64,000 nt of DNA from Notospermus geniculatus. Its lineage: Eukaryota; Nemertea; Pilidiophora; Heteronemertea; Lineidae. The notes beneath the pieces were generated by a model. The model did not search any database. It saw nothing but the letters and a program-made list of their open reading frames with translations, and was not told where the DNA came from. The stretch spans positions 130,963 to 194,962 of the forward strand of contig NMRB01001359.1 in NCBI GenBank assembly GCA_002633025.1. Reading direction: 5' to 3'. Positions 20,907 through 32,307 of this stretch are shown piece after piece. Position 1 is the first letter of the stretch. Each line of letters opens with the position of its first letter. Position numbers and translations under genes: made by a program.

Positions 20907-21417
20907 GGCCAGACTTTTATTGGTTGGTTCATGGACCCGCCGCTGTGGAAAACAGAAGAAATAGGAAAAAATAAAAGCACATTTTTTTTCGATTTCTCTG
21001 TGTCCTCCGCTCAGAAATCTTGCAAAAATTGAAAAAAATTAAAAATTAGTTTTTATTTTTCCCGCCCTCCGCTCCAATTATCTTTTGGCAGTTAGATTTT
21101 TTTCACAGGAACTATTTGTAGCCTCGATCTTTGCATGTCTTGTGCAGGCAATGATCTTTGCAGGCTGGATGAGGAGGTTCATTTGCATACAACAATCATA
21201 ATAAAGAGGGAGCTTCATGACGTCATCAATCATACAAGTTGCTGGAAAACTTTATTTTCATATAAATATTTATTTTTTATGATCCTCCTCCTGAAATTGA
21301 AGTCACAAATTTTTGAGAAGTGGGAAAATAAATTTTTATTTTTTATTTTTTTCCGACCTCCTCTCCACATGAACTGAGAAAAAAATCCGCGAACCAACCA
21401 ATAAAAAAATCTGGCCT
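20907..21417. mobile_element. Element GGCCAGACTTTTTATTGGTTG
   Basis: Ends pair (GGCCAGA...TTGGTTGGTTC). AT-rich core with CCCGCCCTCCGCT and CCGACCTCCTCTCC. A relative lies at 54692-55118. Confidence 0.65.
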
Positions 21418-22880
21418 TATCTCTCGCATGTCCTTCACACATGTTGGTAACAAGTGGCCATGGGCTGGCACTAGCGACTTCCTGTGCTAACAACGCGGCT
21501 TCAACAGACATCCAGATTCATTCGCTTTGCAATAGAACTTGTCAAAAGCCAAGGACATCACACTAACTTCACACAAAAGCTCGTGATATCCGTTTCTACT
21601 AGAATGGTTTCCCGCGGTTGGCCCGGGGGTGCCACTGCTCTTTTACTATGTATTTACAAGAATGAGGAACAAGGGGGAATGTTTATTTGTGGAAACGGAC
21701 CTTTTTCGTGTTTTTTAAACATCGGATGACATTTCTGATATTTTGATAAAAATGATATTTAAAAATATTGATATAAAATTAATAATGATATCAATATTTG
21801 ATATTTAAAGATATATAATAATGATGTTTAATATATAATACATAATGATATTTAATAATGATAATAATGATATTTAATAAGGATTTAATAATGATATTCA
21901 AGGATATTTAAAAATCGCATACACTGTACATATGTACATGTACTATCGTAATTCTAAACGATGACATTCTTTCTACATGTATAAACCCTAACTACAAGTG
22001 TTCAAAAGTGGTAGGCTGCCTGCCACTGGATCTGAATGGTTAAAATCTGGCCCGTTTGGACACTTGTTGTGACGGGTGTGTCTGTCACACCTGCGATCGG
22101 CAAAAAATAACAAACCAGTGGTCAACAATTTACCCGTAGTTTTGTTCTCCGTCCGTTCTTTTGTACTGTCCGGGCATAGTTCTAAAATATTCCATCCCAT
22201 GAACGTCGGTTAGGAACGAGGTTTGTCTTGGAGGGAAAAAACGGCTGTCTACACATGTACTTACAATCACGGATTTTATTCCCGCTAGTTTACATACAAT
22301 ACCAAAGAAGATGAAGTTTTATGGTTGCCCTAGAGTAGGCCTACAACATGTAGATGTAGAATGATATGACGCCACAGAGAGGCCGAGGGTAAAATCATGC
22401 ACTCGATGATAAAAGCACCAAATTTGGCACAGATGTTGAATATGGGATATCTTTCCATTTAAGGAAGGGTGGCAAGCTGCCAAAGCCTTGGATTTCAAAA
22501 TGGCCGCCCCAGAGCCACCATATCCCAAAGTCCATGGGCCCTATTCTAGAAGCTTCCTCAAGTCTAAGGTTTACCTTTAGCTAATTGTTTGCATGCGGAC
22601 CGAATACAAAGCTTAAAGATAATGTATCACGGGTATTTTCGCGGACAACGAAAATCATTGTTTATTTACATTTTGTTTGTTTGTGTCCAGTCTTTCTTTG
22701 TCTTATGAGTCATTTGTTGGTGGCATGCCCCCCCCCCCCCGAGAAGTTCTTTTGACACCGAAAGTATTCAATTTGGTGGGCTGGCATGTCCCAAAAGTCC
22801 AAAATGTAAACATCCATGTTTACAAACATTGAATGTAAACAATGAAGTCGTGATACATTACCTTTAAAGTGACCTTAGTA
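21418..22880. other. No gene; AT-rich low-complexity tract
   Basis: 21740-21915 is simple AATAATGATATTTA-type sequence. A run of 14 C lies near 22728-22741. ORFs are short and without motifs. Confidence 0.45.
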
Positions 22881-23395
22881 CGGTGGCCCATAAGGGATAT
22901 TTATTTTTCATTTTATATTTTTATTTTTTTCGGACTTTTCTTCGTGGAATAAACTTTATTCCGTGGAATAAATTTATCTCCACGTTGAGTAGCCGTTTCT
23001 CCGCGGAAATAAACTTTTCTCCGTTGAAATAAACTTTTCTCCGCGGAAATAACTTTATTCCGTGGAATAAACTTTTCTCCACGTGGAGAAAACTTTTCTC
23101 CGCGGAAATAAACTTTTCTCCGCGGAAATAAACTTTTCTCCGCGGAAATAAACTTTTCTCCGCGAAATAAACTTTTCTCCGCGGAAATAAACCTTTCTCC
23201 GTGGAATAACTTTATTCAGTGGAATACACTTTTCTCCACGTGGAGAAAACTTTTCTCCGCGGAAATAAACTTTTCTCCACGGAAATAAACTTTTCTCCGC
23301 GGAAATAAACTTTTCTCCGTGGAATAACTTTATTCAGTGGAATAAACTTTTCTCCACGTGGAGTAAACTTTTCTCCGCGCGGAGTAAATTTGATG
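22881..23395. mobile_element. CGGTGGCCCATA element with long TCTCCGCGGA array
   Basis: The left end matches the 19681 MITE and is preceded by TA. About 20 units of CTCCGCGGAAATAAACTTTT follow, each with a self-complementary core (CCGCGG, CCACGTGG variants). No right terminal repeat was found, so it is probably truncated. Confidence 0.8.
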
Positions 23396-24217
23396 TTTTT
23401 ATTACCAAATGCATGATTGTAAAGTTTCGTGGTGCTTAGCCTCTCTACCACAGGAATGGCTCGGGGTGGTATCCCATCAATGGGCAGGGTGGGAAATAAT
23501 CTCGCCGCCATCGTCTCCCCGCTAGTTCTGCTACACTGGAACTTCTTTGCCCTCGCGCAGCGGGAAATTTCCAATATTTCATTGATCCCTGTTCTAGTGG
23601 AGGGAGATAATTCGTTCGAATTCTGAAAAAAACGTAAAAAAATAGCCGAATATGGCGGTAGAATTTGACGGCTAACAATACAACCAGAAGCGCCCACTCA
23701 GACACCCCATACTCTTGCGCTATTTGTACATGTGTACCTGGAGAATTTTTACCTCGTCTTGTGCGTAATCGGACATTTACTTAGTATTACGTACATGTAC
23801 TTAGGAGAATTGCCCGCCCCCCACTATTGCAAATTCCCCGAATGAAGGCAGTGTTTTCGTTTACACGTATACTGTCTTTTACCAAAAATGTCAACAGTGT
23901 GGGTGTGTTCTGACTAAACATAAACATTGAAAGTTGTAATTTGCCGAGTAGGGATTACACCTGCTTGTTGACACACCGGTACGCAAATAAAATAAAATAA
24001 AACTAGTTTACACATGTATCGGGAAAAATGGCCGTGTCTGCCGGGACTGGTGTTGTTAGATGATGTTGAGACAAGGAAAACATAGTGGTTTCCGATCGAG
24101 ACATTTCCCTGTGCAGTTTTTAGATATCGCATACGACATGAGTGGTGACGTTATCAGTGTTTATTTTTCTTTATAGGTATTGGTTCCCGATCTCACCGAT
24201 AGGATTAAATAATAAGA
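23396..24217. other. No supported gene
   Basis: Minus frame 23697-23212 is open for 161 codons, but half of it is the array. Nothing recognised. Confidence 0.4.
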
Positions 24218-24221
24218 TTAA

Positions 24222-24472
24222 AGGAGCTCGACGTCCAAGTTGTAAACAAACTGGTTTGTTTACAAACAGTGGCCAGCAAACTAGTTTTATTCCTTCGTGA
24301 AGGTGGCAGCACCAGTAGCGCCCCGTGATCGTTAGACTGGTGCCCGGTCCAATGCAACTCACTCACGATATTCACGTCAGTACATATCACCGACAATAGG
24401 TGGTAGCACCGCAGGCGTCGCGTGGATAGAGAACCAGTGAGTGAGTGTTTACAACTTGGACGTCCAGCTCCT
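24222..24472. mobile_element. TTAA-flanked element AGGAGCTCGACGTCCAAG, copy 1
   Basis: TTAA at 24218-24221 and 24473-24476; ends pair through AAGTTGTAAACA. About 250 bp, nearly identical to 53893-54142. Confidence 0.9.
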
Positions 24473-24475
24473 TTA

Positions 24476-25135
24476 AGTCTCGCTTCACCACCCTCTCGCG
24501 GGGGCGGCGAGAGTCTGGTGGAAAACACTACAACTTTCGTTACCGCTAGGTGGCGAGTGTCCAGATCTGAGCATCCGAATCTGATTGGCCAAAGGCAGAC
24601 TTGACGTCATCAAACATGGCTGTCCCCATGAAATGCATGTAAACAATGAAGAAAGAAAGAATCTGAGGGAAATTTAACCTTTTTAACGCGGTAGGAACGA
24701 CTTTACAATCCCTGGTCATCGATTGACGGACTAGGCGCATTATACAATAGAATTTCCATTGTGTGCCATATGGAGTACTTCCGACCAGGGTCCCTGGCAG
24801 GGATTCTAGTTCAGCCAGACGGTAAATTGATCCGTTTAAAATATAATTCCACTATTTCATCGGCAATCCACCTCAAACGGCCAGGTTCAATCGCCTTCTA
24901 TATATCACTCAGCGAAAACCCCTTAAAAAGGTTAAATTTCCCTCAGATTCTTTCGTTCTTCATTGTTTACATGCATTTCATGGGCGCAGCCATGTTTGAC
25001 GACGTCAAATCTGCCTTTGGCCTATCAGTCTCGGATGCTCAGATCTGAACACTCGCCACCTAGCGGTAACAAAGGCTGTAGTCTTTTCTACCAGACTCTC
25101 GCCGCCCTAGCGCGAGAGGATGGTGAAGCGAGACT
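24476..25135. mobile_element. Element with about 210-bp inverted repeats, AGTCTCGCTTCACC ends
   Basis: Arms run from 24476 to about 24690 and 24925 to 25135, sharing GGCGGCGAGAGTCTGGT and AGAATCTGAGGGAAATT-type sequence. No transposase. Confidence 0.85.
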
Positions 25136-25189
25136 ATACTGAGATCGGCTCGCTTGTTCTCCATAATCACGTGATCGTCCGAAAAGCNC

Positions 25190-25257
25190 AAGACAAGAAG
25201 GCGACGTTGTTGAACCGCATTCGATGAGAAAATTTAGGATTTTTCTTTGATTTCTAA
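25190..25257 (+). repeat. Inverted copy of the helicase exon start
   Basis: Complementary to 25534-25597 with a few mismatches; the pair brackets the helicase exon. Confidence 0.85.
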
Positions 25258-25279
25258 GTATTATCACTGTCTGACATAC

Positions 25280-25590
25280 CTTGACGACTGTTCCTCTATT
25301 GTGGAATTAAGGGGTGTGCATATAATCACAGTTTTGTCAGGATTCCTTGGACATGACGACATGACGAGAGGCAACAACTCAAATATTGACGTTTTACCAT
25401 ATCCAGTGGGAAGCACGGCCATAGTGTCACTTTCCAAAGCATATCGAAGGCATTTTCCCTGGAGTGGCTTCAGCCCAATGTAACAACAACCACCATGACC
25501 ACGTCTTCTGTTAATTTCTGCCAGCCCGGCCTTAGAAATCAAAGAAAAATCCAAAATTTTCTCTCGAATGCGGTTCAACAACGTCGCCAT
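25280..25590 (-). CDS. First exon of RecQ-like ATP-dependent DNA helicase
   Basis: On the minus strand, ATG at 25590-25588 opens 103 codons ending at a strong donor (TCAAG|GTATGT, exon end 25280). After about 45 divergent residues comes a Walker A/motif I region, AVLPTGYGKTS, preceded by KPLQGKCLRYALES (a Q-motif-like entry), and then VIICTPLNSTIEEQ, matching motif Ia of RecQ-family helicases. The family couples ATP hydrolysis to 3'-5' DNA unwinding. DEAH and later motifs would be in further exons, which I did not find before the window's next repeats. The first roughly 65 bp of the exon recur as an inverted copy at 25190-25257, so the segment may be part of a mobile or rearranged copy. Many invertebrate genomes carry multicopy genes of this type. 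Confidence 0.72.
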
Positions 25591-25635
25591 CTTGTCTTGA
25601 AACCACGTGACTCGTCGACCGTTTGGTGACGTCAG

Positions 25636-25659
25636 AAAAGCCCGGAATTCCGGGCTTTT
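25636..25659. repeat. 24-bp perfect palindrome AAAAGCCCGGAATTCCGGGC
   Basis: Lies about 45 bp upstream of the helicase ATG and beside GTGACGTCA (CRE-like). Could be promoter-related; inference only. Confidence 0.5.
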
Positions 25660-25913
25660 TGATTACCGCGTACCTGGCCTCATACTCTCCCACCCCAACG
25701 CCACCTGTCGAGGCCAGTGGAACAAGGCTATATAATTATAAGCCTATCGGTGAAATTAGGAACTGCATAATATATTCTTGAGGCTGACCTCTGACCCTTT
25801 GGAGTTGGCACGTTTTTCATGACGCGATGAGGAATGGATCACAGTGTAGGCCTACAGCCTTACATGCTCCAGATTTGGGGCCAATGACGTCAAACGAATC
25901 AGTTTGCACCTAC

Positions 25914-26168
25914 CATAGTAATCAACTTTCCCATCTTTATCGACGTCTGCTTCCTCGATCATTCTCTCGGCATCTACCTGTGATATTTTCATCCCGAACT
26001 CCGACAGAGCCCGCCTCAGCTGTCTCGGGTCGAGCCGTCCGGCTCCCTCTTTATCAAACATTTCGAACGCCTTCTCGAGGCCCGATTTCTCTTTGGCGAT
26101 GTAGATCTTCGCTTGGACGGTTTCTAGCATGACTTGTTGGAAATCGTCAAACGTGATCTCACCGAGAT
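25914..26168 (-). CDS. EF-hand protein, exon with EF-hands 3 and 4 (centrin-like)
   Basis: A 255-bp exon (phase 1 to 1) between acceptor TCTTGCAG and donor TATG|GTAGGT. It encodes the end of the second EF-hand (GEITFDDFQQVM), a linker, EF-hand 3 (loop DKEGAGRLDPRQ) and the start of EF-hand 4 (loop DVDKDGKVDYY plus the codon split by the donor). Loop 4 has D at positions 1, 3 and 5 and G at 6 and should bind Ca2+. Loop 3 ends in Q instead of E at position 12 and lacks side-chain ligands at 5, so it is probably weak or dead. Layout resembles centrin/caltractin (basal body and centriole proteins) or divergent calmodulin. The final exon was not located downstream (lower coordinates); helicase and MITE sequence lie there. 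Confidence 0.88.
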
Positions 26169-26363
26169 CTGCAAGAGAGCTGGGATTTTTTCACTTGATG
26201 TTCTGACATTTAAAGGGCCACGATACTGCCACTTTTTGCCGACAGCCGGCGCCACCTGCGGTGATTGAATCATTCTCCAATACCGTATTACAACACAATG
26301 CATACCCTAGGTACGAGAGTTACTCTCCACATGGGGCGAGGTTGATAAGCGGTTGTTTTACTA

Positions 26364-26763
26364 GTCTCGTGCCACCAGACTCTTGCAATTTCCAATTTTA
26401 GAGTCTGGTCCATACATACATGTATACAAGTGTCTGGTCCACTTGTAAAACCATCATGGCGGACAATCTACCGACGATGACGTAGAACACAACTACACTG
26501 CACTGTATTACGAATTACGAATTGATTGTGCATGCATACACAATCAATGCAAAAAGCATGCAGCATGCGAGTAAAACTGCAGCCTAGGTCACCAACTTTT
26601 GAGACCATGATGCATTGGTAGTGACTAGCCGATCAGCGAAGCTCCCCTTATTTTGAATCATCGGAATAAGGTCACTGGCCCAATTACAATGAGAATTGCG
26701 TTCTGTACCAGACCCTCGGTCTGACGACCTCGGAGTATGAACGAGGGGCTGGTTGCGCGAGAC
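26364..26763. mobile_element. Nested element GTCTCG..., TA target
   Basis: TA at 26362-26363 and 26764-26765; imperfect ends with CCAGAC and GTCTGAC. Confidence 0.6.
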
Positions 26764-26781
26764 TATAGTTTTACAACATTA

Positions 26782-26933
26782 GGGAGGTTTAGAAATCAAA
26801 CGATAACCGTAAACTTTACAACGTAATTTTTCATACTACACATTAACCAGATTTTATATTGCATTTTCGGCACAAAAATAACGTTGTCGTTAACGTTACC
26901 GTTTACGTTTATCGTTTGATTTCTAAACCTCCC
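26782..26933. mobile_element. Nested MITE GGGAGGTTTAGAAATCAAAC, TA target
   Basis: Arms of about 35 bp; TA at 26780-26781 and 26934-26935. Confidence 0.85.
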
Positions 26934-27174
26934 TATTGTCAGTAGAGGTCTCCCTTAATCCGGGTATGTTAAGCGCAGGATAGGGAAGAAATACATTGCC
27001 CCTTTAAGTACTAGGCACCCCGCCCCTTATGAAGCAAATTCAAGGGGAATGATGTGAATGCATTCTACCTGAGGAAGGCCTTAAGTGGATGTGCAGAATG
27101 TCTTGCTTCCGTCGACTCGCTTTCTGAGCAGATTGACTGCAGCTGGCGCTTTTGAATACATGTATTTGACTTAC

Positions 27175-27318
27175 CCTGAGGGTCTAAGACTTGTTGTATT
27201 TCGTTCAATTCCGCCTCGCACACGTTCAGCCCCAAGGCACGGACAGCATGTTTTAGATCTTTAGTCTTAAGAACGCCAACATCCTCTTTATCGAATTTGG
27301 AAAATGCAGAAATGATAC
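27175..27318 (-). CDS. EF-hand protein, exon with EF-hand 1 and part of 2
   Basis: A 144-bp exon (phase 1 to 1) bounded by acceptor TTTTAAG and donor CAGG|GTAAGT. It joins in frame to the 26168-25914 exon, the split codon giving Asp. Residues read as a helix-loop-helix: AFSKFDKEDVGVLKT, then HAVRALGLNVCEAEL, closely paralleling the centrin pattern (AFDLFD..., AMRALG...). Loop 1 (DKEDVGVLKTKD) lacks ligands at position 5 and has D at 12; loop 2 (DPQDLGEITFDD) is also degenerate. So only the fourth loop of the protein looks canonical. The intron between the two exons (26169-27174) is filled by nested MITEs. Confidence 0.85.
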
Positions 27319-28611
27319 CTTAAAAGAGAACACGTTTGTGAATGTGTGTGGGCAATGTAATCCTATTTATCTGGAAAAAACATGAATATTGTTCATGGTT
27401 TGGAGTCGGTATATCGCTTATCTGAACGGACATCTGTAGTTTGTCCGATTGCTTCTCATTTTGACCTTTACGCTGACCACGCCCACGGTTTTCCTTCTGA
27501 TTCGAAATATTTTTTTTCTCGAACGCGGAATCACGGGTGGTGTGTAGACGAAGAGAGAAATTCAGAGCCCCGCCAAGATGGCTGCCATGGCATCCATATT
27601 GAATTTCATCTTTGAACGATAACTGAAGAAGCGCTGCAGAAATTGGAGTGAAATTTCTGTGGGTCTGGGGACCAATTAATCGACCAAGATGGCTGCCGAT
27701 AGCAGCCATTTTGAATAGCTTCGGGATGGAAACTGACGAACGGCTGAGGGTATTGATCTGGAATTTCCGTGGTACGTTTTTCGTGGATAGAGGAAGACAC
27801 TTATAACAGCCAAGACGAATGATCGTATACATCAATTATGCTGCTGGCAGCCATTTCGAATTCGGTAGTCCCTGTTTTTGTATTGAGTTGAAAACCTATT
27901 TTATCTTCACGTCCTTCCAGCTACCGTAATTAACAAATCGTGACCGATAGCTGGAAAAACGCGGGCTTATCGTTTAGCCATTTTTCGTGTCTTTCACACT
28001 GAGTTTCACTTACATTGTTGGAACGAACTTGCCCGTCTATTCTTCAAAGCCTCGTCCTGAAATGACCAACGTACTGTGGGATTGACAGAAATAGCCGCCA
28101 TTCTCTCACTAGACGGCAGCACATGCTCCTAATGGAGTACTGGTTCCCAATCTCACCGGTAGGATCAATCCTGGATCCGGTCCTGCTGAGATCGCTAGCA
28201 CCTGTTTTTTCCAACGCGCTGATTGGTCCAAGGACTCGCTCTCACTCAACAAAAGAGCAACCAATGGGTTTTCAACCAATCAACGCATTTTTTCATGGAC
28301 TGCCTCAGGCGATCACGTGATGATCACAGTGTTACTCCTAACGGTGACATCTGGAATCAGTGGATTGTACTCCAATCGTCACCAAACAGTTCCATCACCA
28401 TACTCGCGGCACTTTCAGAATCTTGCGCTTTTGACATTTACAATGTGATTTAGATCGCTAAAGGAAACTATAGACGTCACAGTCTGTGGAAACAGGCCGA
28501 CGATAAATATTAGTGACCTTATTATTATTCGCCATTGCGTTTACAGTGGGCGATCTAAAAACTTACTTGGATATCTACATGAAAAATATTTTTTTTAAAG
28601 CAGAGACTTAC
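27319..28611. other. Probable intron; no gene
   Basis: Repeated CAAGATGGCTGCC tracts at 27570-27720. 28130-28330 (TTTTCAACCAATCAACGC) resembles 32870-33095 and 61900-62060, a dispersed repeat. Minus ORF 27835-27320 lacks motifs. Confidence 0.45.
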
Positions 28612-28705
28612 CATTTTGAACGGTTTCTTTCTGCGTGTTACCCCACCGGGTCCGATCTTTGCACTGTGGTTCACAGCAAACCACCCGAAACCGTACGTCT
28701 CGTAT
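28612..28705 (-). CDS. Candidate upstream exon of the EF-hand gene
   Basis: A consensus donor (AAAATG|GTAAGT) on the minus strand ends at 28612. In the frame needed to join the next exon (one leftover base, giving Gly) the segment stays open for about 35 codons and ends NTQKETVQN. The left boundary is uncertain: a possible acceptor is GAACCACAG near 28671. A competing frame with an ATG ends in phase 0 and cannot join. Treat as tentative; start given approximately. Confidence 0.25.
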
Positions 28706-29141
28706 GAAAATCGATCATTCTCATATGACCTCACTCGATTTACCATCAAGAATTAAGTCAAAATCATCCCCGGTGACGGATTATCATTTGAGGTCAGATT
28801 TTGTAAGATCGGCAGCGCGTAACTCTAGTAATCAGAGCAGACGAAATGTGTGAAGGGATCATTTACAGAAACGAAACGAGAATCGCTCTGGGAAAATATC
28901 CAATGTCATTACTGACCTCAATCATTTTGAGCTTTGGTCACGGCGTGCAATTCTTAATTCGACCTACAAACCAATGTTTGGTTGAAATAATATGCATGGT
29001 AATTCAGAAGTCTTTGTTGGTTTCGCGCCCCATATACTTTTTAGAACAACCAGTCATTATCGTTGGGAAATTCATATCTTTTGATGCTTTTGTCGCGCTG
29101 TTTGAAGCAACAAATGTTGACTTGCAGTACATGTATACGTG
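28706..29141. other. No supported gene
   Basis: A 98-codon plus ORF (28846-29142) has no recognised motif. Confidence 0.35.
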
Positions 29142-29823
29142 AAGCTAGGAATCCACTATTATAAGCTGATTTTGCATTGTTGCGACTTGCTTTGCAACTG
29201 GGTTGCGTTGCAACTGGGCACTCAATCGCCGCAGTGGACTCACTATTCTTCATTCCACATCCGATTGGCGCGAGGTTTTCGGCCAGTATCTCCGGAACGG
29301 CTGGGTCAATTTTGACATACTATACTTGTCTTTCCTGTCGGTATCTTCATTTTTCGCGTACATGTAAGGCCGACATATAACGGATCCCCTTCTCAAAACC
29401 CAATTCATTTCGCCACAATGTTCAGTGCAGTTTACACATGCGCGATGCACTGCGCCATTTCAAAGTGGCCGCCATTTCGGCCGTAAACACGAACTGTGAT
29501 TAGTGAAAGAACTATTTTATGTCAAGTTTTTAGGGAAAATGACAGTGATGATGCCTGTAGCGGCAAAAAAGACAAGTCAATTGATGTATGGTATGTAAAA
29601 TTTGACCCAGCCGTCGCGGAGATATCGGCCATAAACCTTGCGCCAATCGGATGTGGAATGAAGAGTATATGAGACGTGATTTCCACCAATGGCGAAGATG
29701 TGGTCAATTTCAATCGGCAATCGGTCGGCGACCGGTATCAGTTCCTTGCGATCGTATTCAATCGCAGGTAGCAGGTTGCAAAGTAAGTCGCAACGCAGAA
29801 AATCAGCAGTGGATTCCTAGCTT
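29142..29823. mobile_element. AAGCTAGGAATCC MITE split by a nested element
   Basis: Outer parts 29142-29243 and 29668-29823 match the family. Confidence 0.9.
29246..29665. mobile_element. Nested element CTTCATTCCACATCCGATTG
   Basis: Ends pair over about 30 bp; TA at 29244-29245 and 29666-29667. One end resembles 776-880. Confidence 0.85.
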
Positions 29824-31061
29824 GAGAGGGATCATAAGCCCCTACTGGTTGAAGCGTGCGGAGCTCGACACGGACCGAGCACAGTGAACATTTCGTAGTG
29901 TAAAAGGGGCTATAGCCCCCTTGGAATCTAAGTCCGGTTTTATTGTTCAAAAATGGATTAGGATATAATGGCTATAGAGACCTTGATCACTCCAATAATA
30001 GCCATAGCAGACTATTGTGTGCCGCTGATATCATGTGATTCAATATGACCAATCAGTAACGCGTCCTCAAAAATAACCTCGAAAATTTCTCAAAAAATCG
30101 TACCAAAAACTCGAAGTCGGTGAAGTAATTCGGGTTTCTTTATCCCCAAATGATGTGATATGCATCAATAGTTAATACTATTAGATTTCGTGAGAGGAAA
30201 AGGGCGAAAAATCGGGGACAAAATTGACGACAATGCTGAAAGTTGATGACAATGGTGAGAGTGCCTGAAGGCCAGGGTCCATATTCATAAACATACTTAA
30301 GTCAAAGTGTGGTACTTATCTTTTGTGTTGAACAAAGGATAAGTGTCACACTTAGACTTAAGTAGGGCCTAGTTTTATGAATATGGGCCAAAAAGAACTT
30401 CGGTGCTTGTTTTTTCCTCAATTCATGGTGTAAACGATTTCTTATCTCTCGTCGACTTGAAGACGCCTTCGTCCCGTGATGGTAACCCCACCTACGGTAG
30501 TGCGAAATACTTCACGAATGCGAGCACCATGGGAGAAACAAATTTTCGGAACCAGACCAGGTTCTGGTTGTTCTTGGCAGATGGAGTTGTGTCTGCGTGC
30601 CTGTCATTGACAGCCTTCGATCTTCTTTCAACGGCGAGTGACGCTTCTTGACTGAAGATGGTGCGACCGATTCGTGCTGGAGAGGAATAGGTCACTGATT
30701 ACAAAATACCAACTTTGAAAGTAAATCTGAGATCTTCACGGCTTTGGTAAATACACGCTGGACCAAGCACGTGGTTGAGTGGGTAGGCCTATGTCTGCAG
30801 TGGCAACTAGAAATGATTTTCTTTCTCTAGTGCTTGCAGCAATACATGTACTAGGCTTACATGTAGTTCTGATGTGTAGGCCTACATGTAATGTGTAGAG
30901 TGGTTCCCGATCTCCGAACATTGAGATCGGCATTTTTACTATGATTTTTGTATTGGGTGATACGGTCTTAATACCAAAGGTATCAATGCACAAAATTAAC
31001 TTGCTATTGAAGCGCCACTCGTGGCGGCCGACGTAACCTTTGACCTTAGGCAACCTCTTTT
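29824..31061. other. No gene; hairpin MITE at 30275-30390
   Basis: 30275-30390 is a GGGTCCATATTCATAAA hairpin related to 3611-3737. The rest has short ORFs only. Confidence 0.5.
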
Positions 31062-31196
31062 AAGTTACGTTTAGCTGACACGCGGAATGCGGATTGCGGA
31101 AGCGGAAAATGCAATGCATTTTCGTATACAACATATCGTTCCGCCGGGGATTCCGCTTCCCTATACCGCATTCCGGATGTCTGGTAAACGCAGCTT
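31062..31196. mobile_element. AAGC-type MITE, GACACGCGGAATGCGG, copy 1
   Basis: Ends GTTTAGCTGACACGCGG and GTAAACGCAGCTT; matches 42741-42882 and 50779-50920. Confidence 0.85.
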
Positions 31197-31395
31197 TATG
31201 CATGTTCGACAAGACTGTAAAATGTATCTATCTGAATGATCCAAGTTACCCATGGCGGCCAGTTTTGATCAGCTAAGGTTCCGACATAGTACATGTATCA
31301 TCTAGCCTAGGTGTTGAACCACCGGCTTTGTATGGGTTGGACAGGACACCATGCAGTCTTAATTATAGGTCTATCACGTTGGGTCTAGATTCCTA

Positions 31396-31588
31396 AAGCC
31401 TGCCGCACACTGGAGCTATCTGCTGAGCAAAAAGTCATTCGAGACCGTTTGCTCAGCAGATAGCTCGCGTGTGCGCGTATTTTTCGATGAGTTTTCTGCC
31501 TCATTGAAAATACGCGCACGCGAGCTACATGTATCTGCTGAGCAAATGACTTTTTGCTCAGCAGATAGCTCCAGTGTGCGGCAGGCTT
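31396..31588. mobile_element. AAGCCTGCCGCACACTGGAG MITE, TA target
   Basis: TA at 31394-31395 and 31589-31590; internal ATCTGCTGAGCAAA occurs four times in alternating orientation. Confidence 0.9.
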
Positions 31589-31589
31589 T

Positions 31590-32307
31590 ATGCATATAGT
31601 CTGGCAAAGACACATGTATGATGCCAAATTTGACTTATAACAGATACATTTTGATAAATCAAATGTGAAATTCGGGACTTTTTAAAATCTGCCCGATACT
31701 ATTCATCAAGGGATACACTACAGCAAGAACAACCTCGAATTGCACTGATTAACTTTTCAACTGATTAACTTTTCAAAGTGCAAATCCTGCAATAAATCAC
31801 CGGGTAAATCACTAACCATCGTGACAAAAATCGACTGCGCATGCCCAGGACGCATCTATCAAAGACAACGTGTAGGCTACAGCTGAGCAAACACATGGTG
31901 ATTGCGTTCCTTAATTTCGATCCAAAATCTCCGTTATTCAAACAGCCCACGGGAGTATAGCGAAGGAACTGTTGATCTAAATAAGCACGGAAATGTCGAG
32001 GGTTCTTCTCTGTTTGTTTCAAACAAGAAGTGTCTTTCACGTGCAGATAAAGCACGGACTCTACTCGGTCTGAATTTTGGATACGTAGTCAACCTCCGGG
32101 ATTCAACTGCTGCAAATATACGACTGTGCAGTACCGTGAGAGATGGTCCCACCTTACAAATGCCTTGTAGACTGCCCTCTACCATTCATCTCGTTGGTAA
32201 ATATTAGACCTTGTGAAAAATTTAAGTGCAGACACATTGACCGCCATGATAGACTGGTTCCCGTCTTTGCCGCTCCACTCCCGCTGCGCTACTGTCCGTT
32301 CCACAAC
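31590..32307. other. No gene; half of a hairpin at 32248-32300
   Basis: 32248-32300 (CCCGTCTTTGCCGCTCCACTC) matches one arm of the 38249 hairpin and is cut by the element at 32308. A 101-codon ORF at 31902-32207 has no motif. Confidence 0.45.

Larger units (their letters stand above)
26214..27003. mobile_element. TTAA element AGGGCCACGATACTGCC in EF-hand intron, carrying insertions
   Basis: TTAA at 26210-26213 and 27004-27007. Matches the 55992 and 57047 elements in inverted orientation (GCCGACAGCCGGCGCCACC; GGTCTCCCTTAA). Two TA-flanked elements are nested inside. Confidence 0.8.

Noticed and set aside
22960-23395. Regular short palindromic repeats suggestive of a CRISPR array
   Set aside because: Units are contiguous with no unique spacers, lie inside a transposon-like element, and the genome is clearly eukaryotic.
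23212-23697. 161-codon minus ORF
   Set aside because: Half of it is translation of the TCTCCGCGGA array, giving a low-complexity repeat peptide.
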